Assembly: GCA_902761665.1 (NCBI GenBank)
Contig: CACWLA010000003.1
Location: 124,001-188,000 of the forward strand
Reading direction: 5' to 3'
DNA: 64,000 nt
From: an uncultured Lachnospiraceae bacterium
GTDB taxonomy: Bacteria > Bacillota > Clostridia > Lachnospirales > Lachnospiraceae
Below, piece by piece: positions 46,894 through 54,571 of the stretch (its first letter is position 1; every line of letters begins with the position of its first letter). The position numbers and the translations under genes are program-made. The notes beneath the pieces were generated by a model. That model had not been told where the DNA came from, did no database searches, and worked only from the letters and a program-made list of their open reading frames with translations.

Positions 46894-46906
46894 CAAAGAA
46901 TCTTTG
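46894..46906. promoter_or_regulatory. Second LysR operator dyad
   Basis: CAAAGA-A-TCTTTG, identical to the core of the 45892 palindrome, in the divergent gap between lysR and the dehydrogenase gene. Its centre is about 65 bp upstream of the predicted dehydrogenase start. A further half-site (CTTTGTTGA) lies at about 46933. Confidence 0.82.
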
Positions 46907-46929
46907 GGTGTTTAACAATTTTTCTCCGT

Positions 46930-46958
46930 TTGCTTTGTTGACAGTTTTAGTTTACTAT
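46930..46958 (+). promoter_or_regulatory. Promoter of the 2-hydroxyacid dehydrogenase
   Basis: TTGCTT, 17 bp, TACTAT; moderate match, consistent with activation by the LysR protein bound upstream. Confidence 0.55.
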
Positions 46959-47070
46959 GAGAACAGGTTAGATGCAAGCGCTGTTTTTCTGCAAACCAAG
47001 TGCTGCCGGAAGGACCGGCGGCGCGGCAGTCCTTTCATCAAAAATCGAAAAAAACAACGGAGGTGGCGCA

Positions 47071-48099
47071 ATGCCCTGGAAAATCTTATTACCGCAGGAA
47101 ATCATGAGTGAAGGCCGCAAGCTTCTTGAGGATGCCGGTCACACCGTCATCGACGGCCGCGGCTTCGAGACCGAAGACGTGCTTGCCGATTTCAAGGAAT
47201 ATCAGCCGGATGCCATGATCGTCCGCATCACTCCCATCACCCGCGAAGTGATCGAGTCCAACCCGAACCTGAAGGTAGTCGTGCGCCACGGCGCCGGCTT
47301 TGACGCTCTTGACGTGAAAGCCTGCCACGATCACGGCGTACAGACCCTGTATGCTCCGGTCGCGAACAGCACCTCCGTTGCTGAGACTGCGTTCATGCTG
47401 ATCCTCGAAATGAGCCGCAACGTCACCGTCCTGCACAAGACCTGGGTCGACGACTACTACAAGGCAAAACTGAAGATCCGCAAGAACACCGTGAGCGGCA
47501 AGACCCTCGGCATCATCGGCTGCGGCAACATCGGTTCCCGCGTCGCGAAGCGTGCCCTGGCGTTCGAGATGAACGTCCTGTGCTACGACCCCTACAAGCC
47601 CGCGAAGGATTTCCCGGACGGCGTCGAAGTCGTGCGTGATCTGGACCGCATCTTCAAGGAGAGCGATTATGTCTCCCTGCACGCGCCGAACACCCCTGTC
47701 ACCCACGACATGGTGAACAAGGAACGTCTGGCCATGATGAAGCCCACCGCTTTCCTGATCAATACCGCGAGAGGCGGCCTGGTCGTGGAAGAGGATCTGT
47801 ACGAAGCCTGCAAGAACGGCGTGATCGCCGGTGCCGGCCTGGACGCCATCCGCAAGGAACCGGTCGATCCCGCGAACCCGCTCCTCACCCTGGACAACGT
47901 GATCATCTATCCGCACATCGGCGGCAACACCACCGAAGCGGCCCGCCGTGCCTCCTACTTCTCCGCCATGGGCGTGCAGGAAGTGTACGAAGGCAAGAAG
48001 CCTACCTGGCCCATCAACGACGTCGACTACGCGACTGCGAAGACCTACGACGACGTGAAGAAGCCCGACAGGAAACCGGCCGGCATGTTCGAGTATTGA
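47071..48099 (+). CDS. D-2-hydroxyacid dehydrogenase (SerA-like)
   Basis: A 342-residue NAD-dependent dehydrogenase: Rossmann loop GIIGCGNIGSRVAK, catalytic arginine in NTARGGLV, glutamate in KEPVDP and histidine in YPHIGGNT. It has no ACT domain, so it is not a regulated serine-pathway SerA. Its divergent position and shared LysR operator place it with the tct transporter and RraA-like aldolase in one catabolic scheme. ATG 47071 follows GGAGGTGG. Substrate unknown. Confidence 0.9.
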   Translation: MPWKILLPQEIMSEGRKLLEDAGHTVIDGRGFETEDVLADFKEYQPDAMIVRITPITREVIESNPNLKVVVRHGAGFDALDVKACHDHGVQTLYAPVANSTSVAETAFMLILEMSRNVTVLHKTWVDDYYKAKLKIRKNTVSGKTLGIIGCGNIGSRVAKRALAFEMNVLCYDPYKPAKDFPDGVEVVRDLDRIFKESDYVSLHAPNTPVTHDMVNKERLAMMKPTAFLINTARGGLVVEEDLYEACKNGVIAGAGLDAIRKEPVDPANPLLTLDNVIIYPHIGGNTTEAARRASYFSAMGVQEVYEGKKPTWPINDVDYATAKTYDDVKKPDRKPAGMFEY

Positions 48100-48114
48100 T
48101 AACGCAAGGCACAC

Positions 48115-48147
48115 AAAAAGCCGCAGGCATGAAGCCTGCGGCTTTTT
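48115..48147. terminator. Bidirectional terminator
   Basis: A perfect 14-bp stem AAAAAGCCGCAGGC / GCCTGCGGCTTTTT shared by the dehydrogenase and the convergent cyclophilin gene. Confidence 0.94.
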
Positions 48148-48205
48148 GCTGTCCGGGGACGGAGCAGCGCGGCTGCCCTGCCGACAGGGACCTGCAGCTG
48201 ACGGC

Positions 48206-48796
48206 TCAGTCCGTGATGACGACCTTCTCGATCACCGGCTGCTGCGCGGCCGGAATGGTGCCGTTGTTGTCGACGGGCTTTGCGTCCTTCGCGATCTTCT
48301 GCACGATCTCAAGGCCTTCCGTCACATGGCCGAATGCAGCGTAATTGCCGTCCAGATGCGGCGCGGTCCCTACCATGATGAAAAACTGGGAGCTGGCGCT
48401 GTTCTTGTCGTTGGCTCTGGCCATCGAAATGACGCCAGGGACGTGTTTGATCGGGTTCTCCACGCCGTTGGACTTGAATTCGCCCTTGATGGTCTTCGGC
48501 GTGATCTTGCTGGACGAGTTCGGCGCGCCGCCCTGGATCATGAAGCCGTCAATAATGCGGTGGAAGGTGAGGCCGTCGTAGAAGCCCTGTTTCGCGAGGC
48601 TGACGAAATTGGCCACGGTGATCGGCGCGGTCTCCGCGTCCAGTTCCAGCTTGACGGTGCCGTAGCCTTTGACCGTGATCTCGGCGTGATACAGTTTTTG
48701 GCCGGATACGGATGGCTCCGGCGTCTTTTTGCCGCAGGCAGCTGATGCCAGAACGAGCAGCAGGACGGCAAGGACGACAAGTATTTTCTTCATCAT
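48206..48796 (-). CDS. Cyclophilin-type peptidyl-prolyl isomerase lipoprotein
   Basis: A 196-residue surface lipoprotein: signal peptide with lipobox SAAC (cysteine near residue 21) and a cyclophilin domain with FHRIIDGFMIQGGAP and GVISMARANDKNSASSQFFI (catalytic arginine in FHR, Gln-Phe of the active pocket). It assists folding of exported proteins. RBS AGGAGTAAATCA before tandem ATGs (48796 or 48793). Last of three minus-strand genes. Confidence 0.94.
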   Translation of the reverse strand: MMKKILVVLAVLLLVLASAACGKKTPEPSVSGQKLYHAEITVKGYGTVKLELDAETAPITVANFVSLAKQGFYDGLTFHRIIDGFMIQGGAPNSSSKITPKTIKGEFKSNGVENPIKHVPGVISMARANDKNSASSQFFIMVGTAPHLDGNYAAFGHVTEGLEIVQKIAKDAKPVDNNGTIPAAQQPVIEKVVITD

Positions 48797-48851
48797 TGAT
48801 TTACTCCTGTGTATGGAATGATCTCGGGCTTTGGCAGGCCCGGTTTATGCG

Positions 48852-49157
48852 TTAACGATTGTATTTCACGCCTGCCGTGATCAGCAGGACAAGGCCTGCG
48901 GCAAAACCTGCCGCAAAGGCAAGAAAGCTGAGGGCGGACTCCGTAAATGCCAGCAGTAAAGCTGTCATGATCAGGCCGATGCCGACAAGGACAATGCCAA
49001 TCCCGGACAGGGTGCAGAATGCTTTTTTGTCTTCGTCGGATACCTTGTCGGCGTGATAGTCGTGCAGAAGGGTGATCCGCTCTTTCTTCCAGATCAGAAA
49101 TCCCAGCACGGTGCAGGCGATGCCGACTGTCGCGCAGATAACGACGCCGAGGATCAT
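48852..49157 (-). CDS. DUF3784-like small membrane protein
   Basis: A 101-residue protein with three hydrophobic helices (about 2-20, 47-67, 72-95) and a short polar loop (RITLLHDYHADKVSDEDKKAFC) resembling the DUF3784 family of Firmicutes. The ATG at 49157 is preceded by AAGGAGGCATC and is preferred over a longer frame. Function unknown. Confidence 0.78.
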   Translation of the reverse strand: MILGVVICATVGIACTVLGFLIWKKERITLLHDYHADKVSDEDKKAFCTLSGIGIVLVGIGLIMTALLLAFTESALSFLAFAAGFAAGLVLLITAGVKYNR

Positions 49158-49192
49158 GATGCCTCCTTCTCTCTGACGGGAGCTGCTTTTCT

Positions 49193-50104
49193 TCAGATAA
49201 AACGGGCGGTTTGCGCCTCCCACCTGCCGGCGGCGCCGCAGGGAAGAACAAGGCCGAGCTTCTTCGCTTCATCGCTTCCGGTGACCGGAAGCCCGATTTC
49301 ATCGGAGATGACCCGTCCGCCGAAACGTTTTCCTACGGCTTCCTTCAGCATGTAGGAAAGAACGCCCGGCTGCAGGCCGGTGGTATATGAATTGATAAGG
49401 AAGAAAAGCGGTTCGTCGGAGAGAAGCTCCGCGCAGCGCTGCACCAGCGGAAAAACGGCATCTTCGATCTTCCAGATCTCGCCCTTCGGACCGCGGCCGT
49501 AGGAGGGCGGGTCCATGATGACGGCTTCGTACTTCTTCTCACGGCGGATCTCCCGCTCCACGAATTTGCCGCAGTCATCCACGAGCCAGCGGATCTTTGC
49601 TTCGCCGAGACCTGAGGCGCGGGCATTTTCCGAAGCCCAGTTCACCATGCCTTTCGCGGCGTCCACGTGCGTTACCTCGGCGCCGGCCTTTGCCGCGGCC
49701 AGCGTTGCCCCGCCGGTGTAGGCAAAGAGGTTGAGGACGCGGACCGGTTTTCCCTCCGCGCGCCTTGCGGCGATCAGTTTTGAGAACCACTCCCAGTTCG
49801 CTGCCTGTTCGGGAAAGAGTCCGGTGTGCTTGAACTTGAAGGGCTTGAGCCGGAAGGTGAGACCGAGCGGCTCATAGTGCAGGTCCCATTCATCGGGCAG
49901 GGAAAAGAACTCCCACTCGCCGCCGCCCGAGGAGGAGCGGTGGTAGTGCGCGTTCGGCTTCCGCCAGCCGGGCAGGCGCTTATCCGTCTGCCAGATGACC
50001 TGCGGGTCGGGCCGCACCAGTTCGTACGCGCCCCAGCGCTCGAGCTTTTCGCCGCCCGAGCAGTCCAGGACTTCATATTCTTTCCAGGAATCGGCAAGAA
50101 ACAT
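49193..50104 (-). CDS. SAM-dependent methyltransferase, RlmI/COG1092-like
   Basis: A 303-residue class I methyltransferase: SAM-binding VLNLFAYTGGATLAAAKAGAEVTHVD (residues about 120-146) and catalytic MDPPSYGRGP (motif IV). It resembles the catalytic part of RlmI-type 23S rRNA cytosine methyltransferases but lacks an N-terminal PUA domain, having instead about 100 residues of beta structure. RNA is the likely substrate. RBS GGAGGTGTAAC. Confidence 0.85.
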   Translation of the reverse strand: MFLADSWKEYEVLDCSGGEKLERWGAYELVRPDPQVIWQTDKRLPGWRKPNAHYHRSSSGGGEWEFFSLPDEWDLHYEPLGLTFRLKPFKFKHTGLFPEQAANWEWFSKLIAARRAEGKPVRVLNLFAYTGGATLAAAKAGAEVTHVDAAKGMVNWASENARASGLGEAKIRWLVDDCGKFVEREIRREKKYEAVIMDPPSYGRGPKGEIWKIEDAVFPLVQRCAELLSDEPLFFLINSYTTGLQPGVLSYMLKEAVGKRFGGRVISDEIGLPVTGSDEAKKLGLVLPCGAAGRWEAQTARFI

Positions 50105-50180
50105 GTTACACCTCCGAGTACTTACCCATCATAGCAGAGAAGGCGGAAAAAAGCCACTTCTTATTATGAGACAAAAGACC

Positions 50181-50209
50181 TTGCCATCCCCGGGGAAAGA
50201 GTGTATGAT
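50181..50209 (+). promoter_or_regulatory. Sigma-A promoter of queT
   Basis: TTGCCA, 17 bp, TATGAT. The transcript start is near 50216, giving a leader of about 120 nt that contains an upstream hairpin (about 50215-50247) and then the riboswitch. Confidence 0.8.
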
Positions 50210-50248
50210 GCTAGTGCCCTGCAATGCCTGACGGTGCTGCAGGCACTG

Positions 50249-50288
50249 CGTCAGTTCGAAACCATCCTGACGTTAAACAAAACTAAGG
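50249..50288 (+). ncRNA. preQ1-I riboswitch
   Basis: Stem P1 CGTCAG / CTGACG (50249-50254, 50267-50272) encloses the loop TTCGAAACCATC, followed by the A-rich tail TTAAACAAAACTAAGGAG that folds back into a pseudoknot. This matches the compact preQ1-I class, especially the GTTAACAAAACAAGG-type tail. It lies before queT, a known preQ1-class target. The tail's AAGGAG may be the ligand-occluded element, though it is about 45 nt before the ATG. Confidence 0.88.
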
Positions 50289-50334
50289 AGAGCCGAAGGC
50301 CCCGCCCCGGGCGGCAGCCGGACGCAAAAGAAAC

Positions 50335-50829
50335 ATGAAAAACATTACCGTACAAAAAGTTGCCATGGCGGGCATCATTGCCGCGCTGTACGTGGGGCTG
50401 GGCTTTCTGGTCCTGAACCTTGCTTCCGGCGTCATCCAGATCCGCTTTGCGGAAGTGCTGACGGTCATGCCGGTCTTCACCGCCGCCGGGATCCCCGGCG
50501 TCACGATCGGCTGCTTCCTGTTCAACCTGCTGTCCGGTGCGGCGGTCGGCGACGTCATTTTCGGCACGCTGGCCACGCTCATCGGCGCGGTCGGGACGAG
50601 GCTCCTCCGGAAGAAGAGCCGGTATCTCGCAGTCCTTCCGCCCATCCTCGCCAACACGCTCATCGTACCGTTCGTCCTCAGATACTGCTACGGCATGGAG
50701 GACGCCATCTGGTTCATGATGGTCACGGTCTGCGCAGGCGAGATCGTCGCGGCGGGTATCCTGGCGCTTCTGCTGCGCCGCCTGCTGGAAACGAGCGAAA
50801 AACAGCTGTTCCCGAACGGGAGAGACTGA
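50335..50829 (+). CDS. queT: QueT, substrate-binding subunit of a queuosine-precursor ECF transporter
   Basis: A 164-residue membrane protein with five or six helices; the N-terminus (KVAMAGIIAALYVGLGF), RFAEVLTVMPVFT and GCFLFNLLSGA match QueT S-components. It would import preQ1 or queuine with a shared ECF energy module encoded elsewhere. The preQ1-I riboswitch in its leader supports this. RBS is poor (GACGCAAAAG), which may make translation depend on RNA structure. Confidence 0.93.
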   Translation: MKNITVQKVAMAGIIAALYVGLGFLVLNLASGVIQIRFAEVLTVMPVFTAAGIPGVTIGCFLFNLLSGAAVGDVIFGTLATLIGAVGTRLLRKKSRYLAVLPPILANTLIVPFVLRYCYGMEDAIWFMMVTVCAGEIVAAGILALLLRRLLETSEKQLFPNGRD

Positions 50830-50889
50830 AGATCACGGCCCGGAGTTTCCCGGGAAGGGCCTGCGGCCCGGATCACGAAGAGGGACATT

Positions 50890-52302
50890 ATGTATAAGGT
50901 AGATTTTGATCATCCGCAGTGGGCGCATTTTATGGGCATCGGCGGCATCAGCATGAGCAGCCTTGCGCAGTTCCTGCTGACGAAAGGCTTTAAGGTGACC
51001 GGCTCCGATACCAAGGAGAGCAAGAATACCGAGCGCCTGCGCGCGCAGGGGGCAGAGATCGCCCTGCACCAGGGACCGGAAAACATCGTGGACGGCATCG
51101 ACTTCTGCGTCAACACCGCGGCGGTCCATCCGGACAACCCGGAATACGCTGCCGCAGTTCGAAAGGGCATCCCGATCCTCAACCGCGCCGAGCTTCTCGG
51201 CCAGATGATGGCGCACTATCCGGAAAGCTTCGCGGTCTCCGGCACGCACGGCAAGACCACGACCACCGGCATGATGACGGAGATCCTGATGGCGGCGGGC
51301 GACGACCCCACGGTTTCCATCGGCGGCCTTCAGGAGTCGATCGGCGGGAACCTGCGCATCGGGCACTCGCCCTATTTCGTCGCGGAAGCCTGCGAATTCA
51401 CGAACAGCTACCACCACATGTTCCCGAAGACCGCGATCATCCTGAACATCCGGGCGGACCATCTGGATTTCTTCCACAACATGGAGAACATCCGGAAATC
51501 CTTCCGCCGCTTTGCGGAAAATGTCGCGGCGGACGGCGTGCTTGTCGTCGAGAGCGACATTGAAGACGTGCACGAACTGATGGCCGGCCTTCCCTGCCGG
51601 GTCGTGTACGTTGGCCTTCAGGACGGCGACGATTATCAGGCGAAGAACATTACGTCCACGAAACTCGGTGAGTGCAGCTTCGACATCGCACGTCACGGAG
51701 AAGTCCTCGGCCGCATCAGCCTGAACGTACCTGGGGAACACAACGTGACGAACGCTCTTTCCGCCGGCGCCGCGGCCATGGAAAACGGGATCCCGTTCGA
51801 GGCCGTGAAGAAAGGCCTGGAGAACTTCAAGGGCGTACACCGCCGCTTTGAGAAGCGGGGGATCCTCCGTGAGGACATCGTGGTCATGGACGACTTCGGC
51901 CACCATCCGGAGGAGATCGCTGCGACGCTCGCGGTCGCGCGCAGATACCCCTACAAACTGACCTGCATCTTCCAGCCCTACACCTACAGCCGCACGAAGG
52001 AACTCTTCGACGAGTTCGCGGACGTGCTTTCGGGCTTTGACAGGGTGATCCTTTCGGACATCATGCCGGCCCGCGAGACCGACGATCTGGGGGTTCATTC
52101 GTCCCAGCTGCGGGACGCGATCGAAAAACGGGGCGTTCCCTGCTGGTATCTCCCCACTTTCGACGAGATCGTAAAATTTTTGTTGGAAAATTCTTCCAAC
52201 GGCGAAATGTTGATAACCATGGGCTGCGGAAACGTTGATCTTGTCGCAGATGCGCTGGTCGCGTCCGAGCTTTGCACATCATCCACCGCGAAGACGCTTT
52301 GA
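50890..52302 (+). CDS. murC: UDP-N-acetylmuramate--L-alanine ligase
   Basis: A 470-residue Mur ligase: N-terminal Rossmann MGIGGISMSSLAQFL, ATP-binding GTHGKTTTTGMM (near residue 120), central NIRADHLDF and DDFGHHPEEI. It adds the first amino acid to UDP-MurNAc. RBS GAGGGACATT. Starts 60 bp after queT with no promoter seen between, so may be partly co-transcribed under preQ1 control. Confidence 0.96.
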   Translation: MYKVDFDHPQWAHFMGIGGISMSSLAQFLLTKGFKVTGSDTKESKNTERLRAQGAEIALHQGPENIVDGIDFCVNTAAVHPDNPEYAAAVRKGIPILNRAELLGQMMAHYPESFAVSGTHGKTTTTGMMTEILMAAGDDPTVSIGGLQESIGGNLRIGHSPYFVAEACEFTNSYHHMFPKTAIILNIRADHLDFFHNMENIRKSFRRFAENVAADGVLVVESDIEDVHELMAGLPCRVVYVGLQDGDDYQAKNITSTKLGECSFDIARHGEVLGRISLNVPGEHNVTNALSAGAAAMENGIPFEAVKKGLENFKGVHRRFEKRGILREDIVVMDDFGHHPEEIAATLAVARRYPYKLTCIFQPYTYSRTKELFDEFADVLSGFDRVILSDIMPARETDDLGVHSSQLRDAIEKRGVPCWYLPTFDEIVKFLLENSSNGEMLITMGCGNVDLVADALVASELCTSSTAKTL

Positions 52303-52355
52303 GCCGGGTGGAAAACCGCTTTTCAAAAACCCTTGCAGGACAAGGCTTTCCGGGC

Positions 52356-52382
52356 TTTTCCACAGGTTCCACATTATCCACG
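52356..52382 (+). promoter_or_regulatory. Two DnaA-box-like 9-mers
   Basis: TTTTCCACA (52356-52364) and TTATCCACG (52374-52382) each differ by one base from the DnaA box TTATCCACA. They lie 40-65 bp upstream of the promoter of the helicase-loader pair. Could be chance. Confidence 0.4.
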
Positions 52383-52387
52383 CAGCC

Positions 52388-52411
52388 GGTCCGCTCCCTT
52401 CGGAGCGGACC
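52388..52411. terminator. GC-rich hairpin after murC
   Basis: A perfect 10-bp stem GGTCCGCTCC-CTTC-GGAGCGGACC; no T-run follows, so intrinsic termination is not assured. Confidence 0.5.
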
Positions 52412-52419
52412 TCGTGCTA

Positions 52420-52447
52420 TTGCATTCTGACCGCATTATGCTATACT
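52420..52447 (+). promoter_or_regulatory. Promoter of the dnaD-dnaC pair, extended -10
   Basis: TTGCAT, 16 bp, TATACT preceded by TGC. Predicted start about 52455, about 22 nt before the chosen dnaD start. Confidence 0.8.
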
Positions 52448-52476
52448 GAAAGCCCATGGCGGAGGGAGTATGCGCG

Positions 52477-53508
52477 ATGAGATTGGAATGCTATACCGCG
52501 GCGGGGCAGACACTGGTCCCCAACGTTTTTATCGATAAATACATGACTGAGGCAAGCGGAGAGTTCGTCAAGGTCTATCTGTGTCTTCTGCGGACGCAGG
52601 GCGGGTCGGAGATCTCCGTAGAGAGTCTCGCGGAACGTCTGGACCTTTCGGAACGGACGGTGAACCGCGCCCTGAAATATCTGGAAAAGTGCGGCCTGCT
52701 GAAACTGTTTTACGATGCCGAAGGGCACATGAACGGGATCCGCATGCTTTCGGGTACGGATATTTACGACGAACCGGTACCGCTCAGCGCTGTCCCTGCA
52801 GGCACAACGGCCGCCGGAAATGCGGAAGCGGCGCCGGCCGGAGAGCCTGCCGCCGCTGCGGAAAGCGATAAGCCTGTCCGCGCACCCCGGAGCCGGAAAC
52901 TGACGGATCCCTCTGCGTCGGCGCAGAAGGAAGCCCCCGCGCCTGCCGTGAAGCTTCCCGCCGCGCCTGCGGAAAAGGAGCGCCGCAGCTACCTCCCGAC
53001 GGAAGTCAGCCGCCTGTGCGAAGAGGACGGGGAGTTCAACATGCTCGTCTCCGTGGTCGCGCCGGCGTACCTGAACCGTGTCCTGTCGCATCAGGATATC
53101 GAAGTCTTCGCCTGGCTCCACCATGACCTGCAGCTGCCGGTCGACGTGCTGGAGTACTGCGTGGAGCAGTGCGTGGAGCGGAAAAAGGAAGACTATTCCA
53201 AGACGAAGTTCATCCGCTACATCGAGACCGTTGCCCGCAGCTGGCACGAGGAAGGCGTGAAGGATCTCGCCGGGGCGCGGGCGGCCGTCCGCCGTTTTGA
53301 TGAGAAGGTCCGCGCGCAGAAGGACGCTGCCGGAACGCCGGGAACTGCAGGCGAGGCACCGGCAGAAGGTTCGGAGTCCCGCCGGAAGAAACCGGGGACC
53401 GGCCGTTCGGCGAAAGTCCAGGCCGCCTACGGTTTTTCCACGGAACGGGACCGCGGAGAGGTCGATTACAATGCGCTCGCCTGGAGCCGCATGTGGGAGG
53501 AGAAGTAA
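52477..53508 (+). CDS. DnaD-domain replication protein
   Basis: A 343-residue primosome-type protein: an N-terminal winged helix (residues about 10-85; SVESLAERLDLSERTVNRALKYLEKCGLL), a low-complexity Ala/Pro/Glu linker (about 100-165) and a C-terminal DnaD domain (about 185-270, with YSKTKFIRYIETVARSW). It helps load the replicative helicase. The ATG at 52477 has GGAGGGAG at good spacing; the in-frame ATG at 52456 would coincide with the transcription start. The next gene begins directly after the stop codon. Confidence 0.92.
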   Translation: MRLECYTAAGQTLVPNVFIDKYMTEASGEFVKVYLCLLRTQGGSEISVESLAERLDLSERTVNRALKYLEKCGLLKLFYDAEGHMNGIRMLSGTDIYDEPVPLSAVPAGTTAAGNAEAAPAGEPAAAAESDKPVRAPRSRKLTDPSASAQKEAPAPAVKLPAAPAEKERRSYLPTEVSRLCEEDGEFNMLVSVVAPAYLNRVLSHQDIEVFAWLHHDLQLPVDVLEYCVEQCVERKKEDYSKTKFIRYIETVARSWHEEGVKDLAGARAAVRRFDEKVRAQKDAAGTPGTAGEAPAEGSESRRKKPGTGRSAKVQAAYGFSTERDRGEVDYNALAWSRMWEEK

Positions 53509-54492
53509 ATGCCGCTCACGAACAAGCAGATCGACGAGGTCGAACAGATCTATCTTGAAAGAAGACGGGCTGCCGAAGACCGGGCAGCCGAAAGCCGCGC
53601 GCGGATCGAGAAGGCCGTGCCGGAATTCGCCCGCCTCGAACGGGAGCAGGCCGAACTGCGCGGCCGCCTCATCGAGGCCAGGCGCTCGGGAAGCGGACGC
53701 CTCGCGGCGGAACTCGACAAGCAGATCCGGGCGACCGTCCTGATGAAGGAAACGCTGCTGCAGGAGGCCGGTTTTTCGCCGGAGGACCTGAAGCCGCAGT
53801 GGAGCTGCCCAATCTGCCGTGACACCGGCTACACGGAAGAAGGCAGGTGCAGCTGCTTCCGTCCGACCCTGGTGAACGTGCTCTACCACGGCTCGCCGCT
53901 CTGGGAACGGGTGAACGAGGAGAGTTTCGAGACCTTCGACATCACCCGCTTCGACACGCGGCCGGATGCCCGGCTGGGCGGCGACTCAGCCCGCGGCGTC
54001 ATGCTCAAGAACCTCCGCACGGCGAAAACCTTCGTCCGGAATTTCGGGACGAAGATGCAGAACATGCTGCTCTTCGGGCCGACCGGGACCGGCAAGACCT
54101 TCCTGTGCAACTGCATCGCAGGCGCGCTCATGAAGGAAGGCTGGGCGGTCGTCTACATGACTGCGGCGGAATACTTCCGCCTGCTGGGGGACATCGCCTT
54201 CGGGCGCAGCGAGCAGACGATCGAAGGGCTGATGGATTCCGCCGACCTGCTGATCATCGACGACCTCGGCACCGAGATCGAGACCGCCGCCAACGTTTCC
54301 CTGCTGGAGGAGACGGTCGACCGGCGCTTCCGCCGGAAACAGTCGACGGTCATCTCCACGAATCTGACGCCGGAGGACATCCGGCACCGTTACATCGAGC
54401 GGATCGGCTCGCGCCTTCTGTGCTACCAGACGCTGCCTTTCGGAGGCGGCGACCTGCGCACCGGGGCCAGGAGCCGGATCACCGATCTTTGA
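53509..54492 (+). CDS. DnaC/DnaI-type helicase loader ATPase
   Basis: A 327-residue protein: helical N-terminus, a zinc-binding CPICRDTGYTEEGRCSC (near residue 103), and an AAA+ domain with Walker A GPTGTGKT (near 187) and Walker B LLIIDDLGTE (near 247), plus sensor ISTNLTPEDI. It works with the DnaD protein encoded immediately upstream to load DnaB-type helicase. The ATG abuts the dnaD stop; the GGAGGAGAAG at the end of dnaD is its RBS. Confidence 0.94.
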   Translation: MPLTNKQIDEVEQIYLERRRAAEDRAAESRARIEKAVPEFARLEREQAELRGRLIEARRSGSGRLAAELDKQIRATVLMKETLLQEAGFSPEDLKPQWSCPICRDTGYTEEGRCSCFRPTLVNVLYHGSPLWERVNEESFETFDITRFDTRPDARLGGDSARGVMLKNLRTAKTFVRNFGTKMQNMLLFGPTGTGKTFLCNCIAGALMKEGWAVVYMTAAEYFRLLGDIAFGRSEQTIEGLMDSADLLIIDDLGTEIETAANVSLLEETVDRRFRRKQSTVISTNLTPEDIRHRYIERIGSRLLCYQTLPFGGGDLRTGARSRITDL

Positions 54493-54571
54493 CCGTTCCC
54501 GCCGCGCGGAAAGGCGTACGCGGCGGTCACGATAAAACAACGCGGGAAAAATGCTGCGAAAAGGGGGCATT

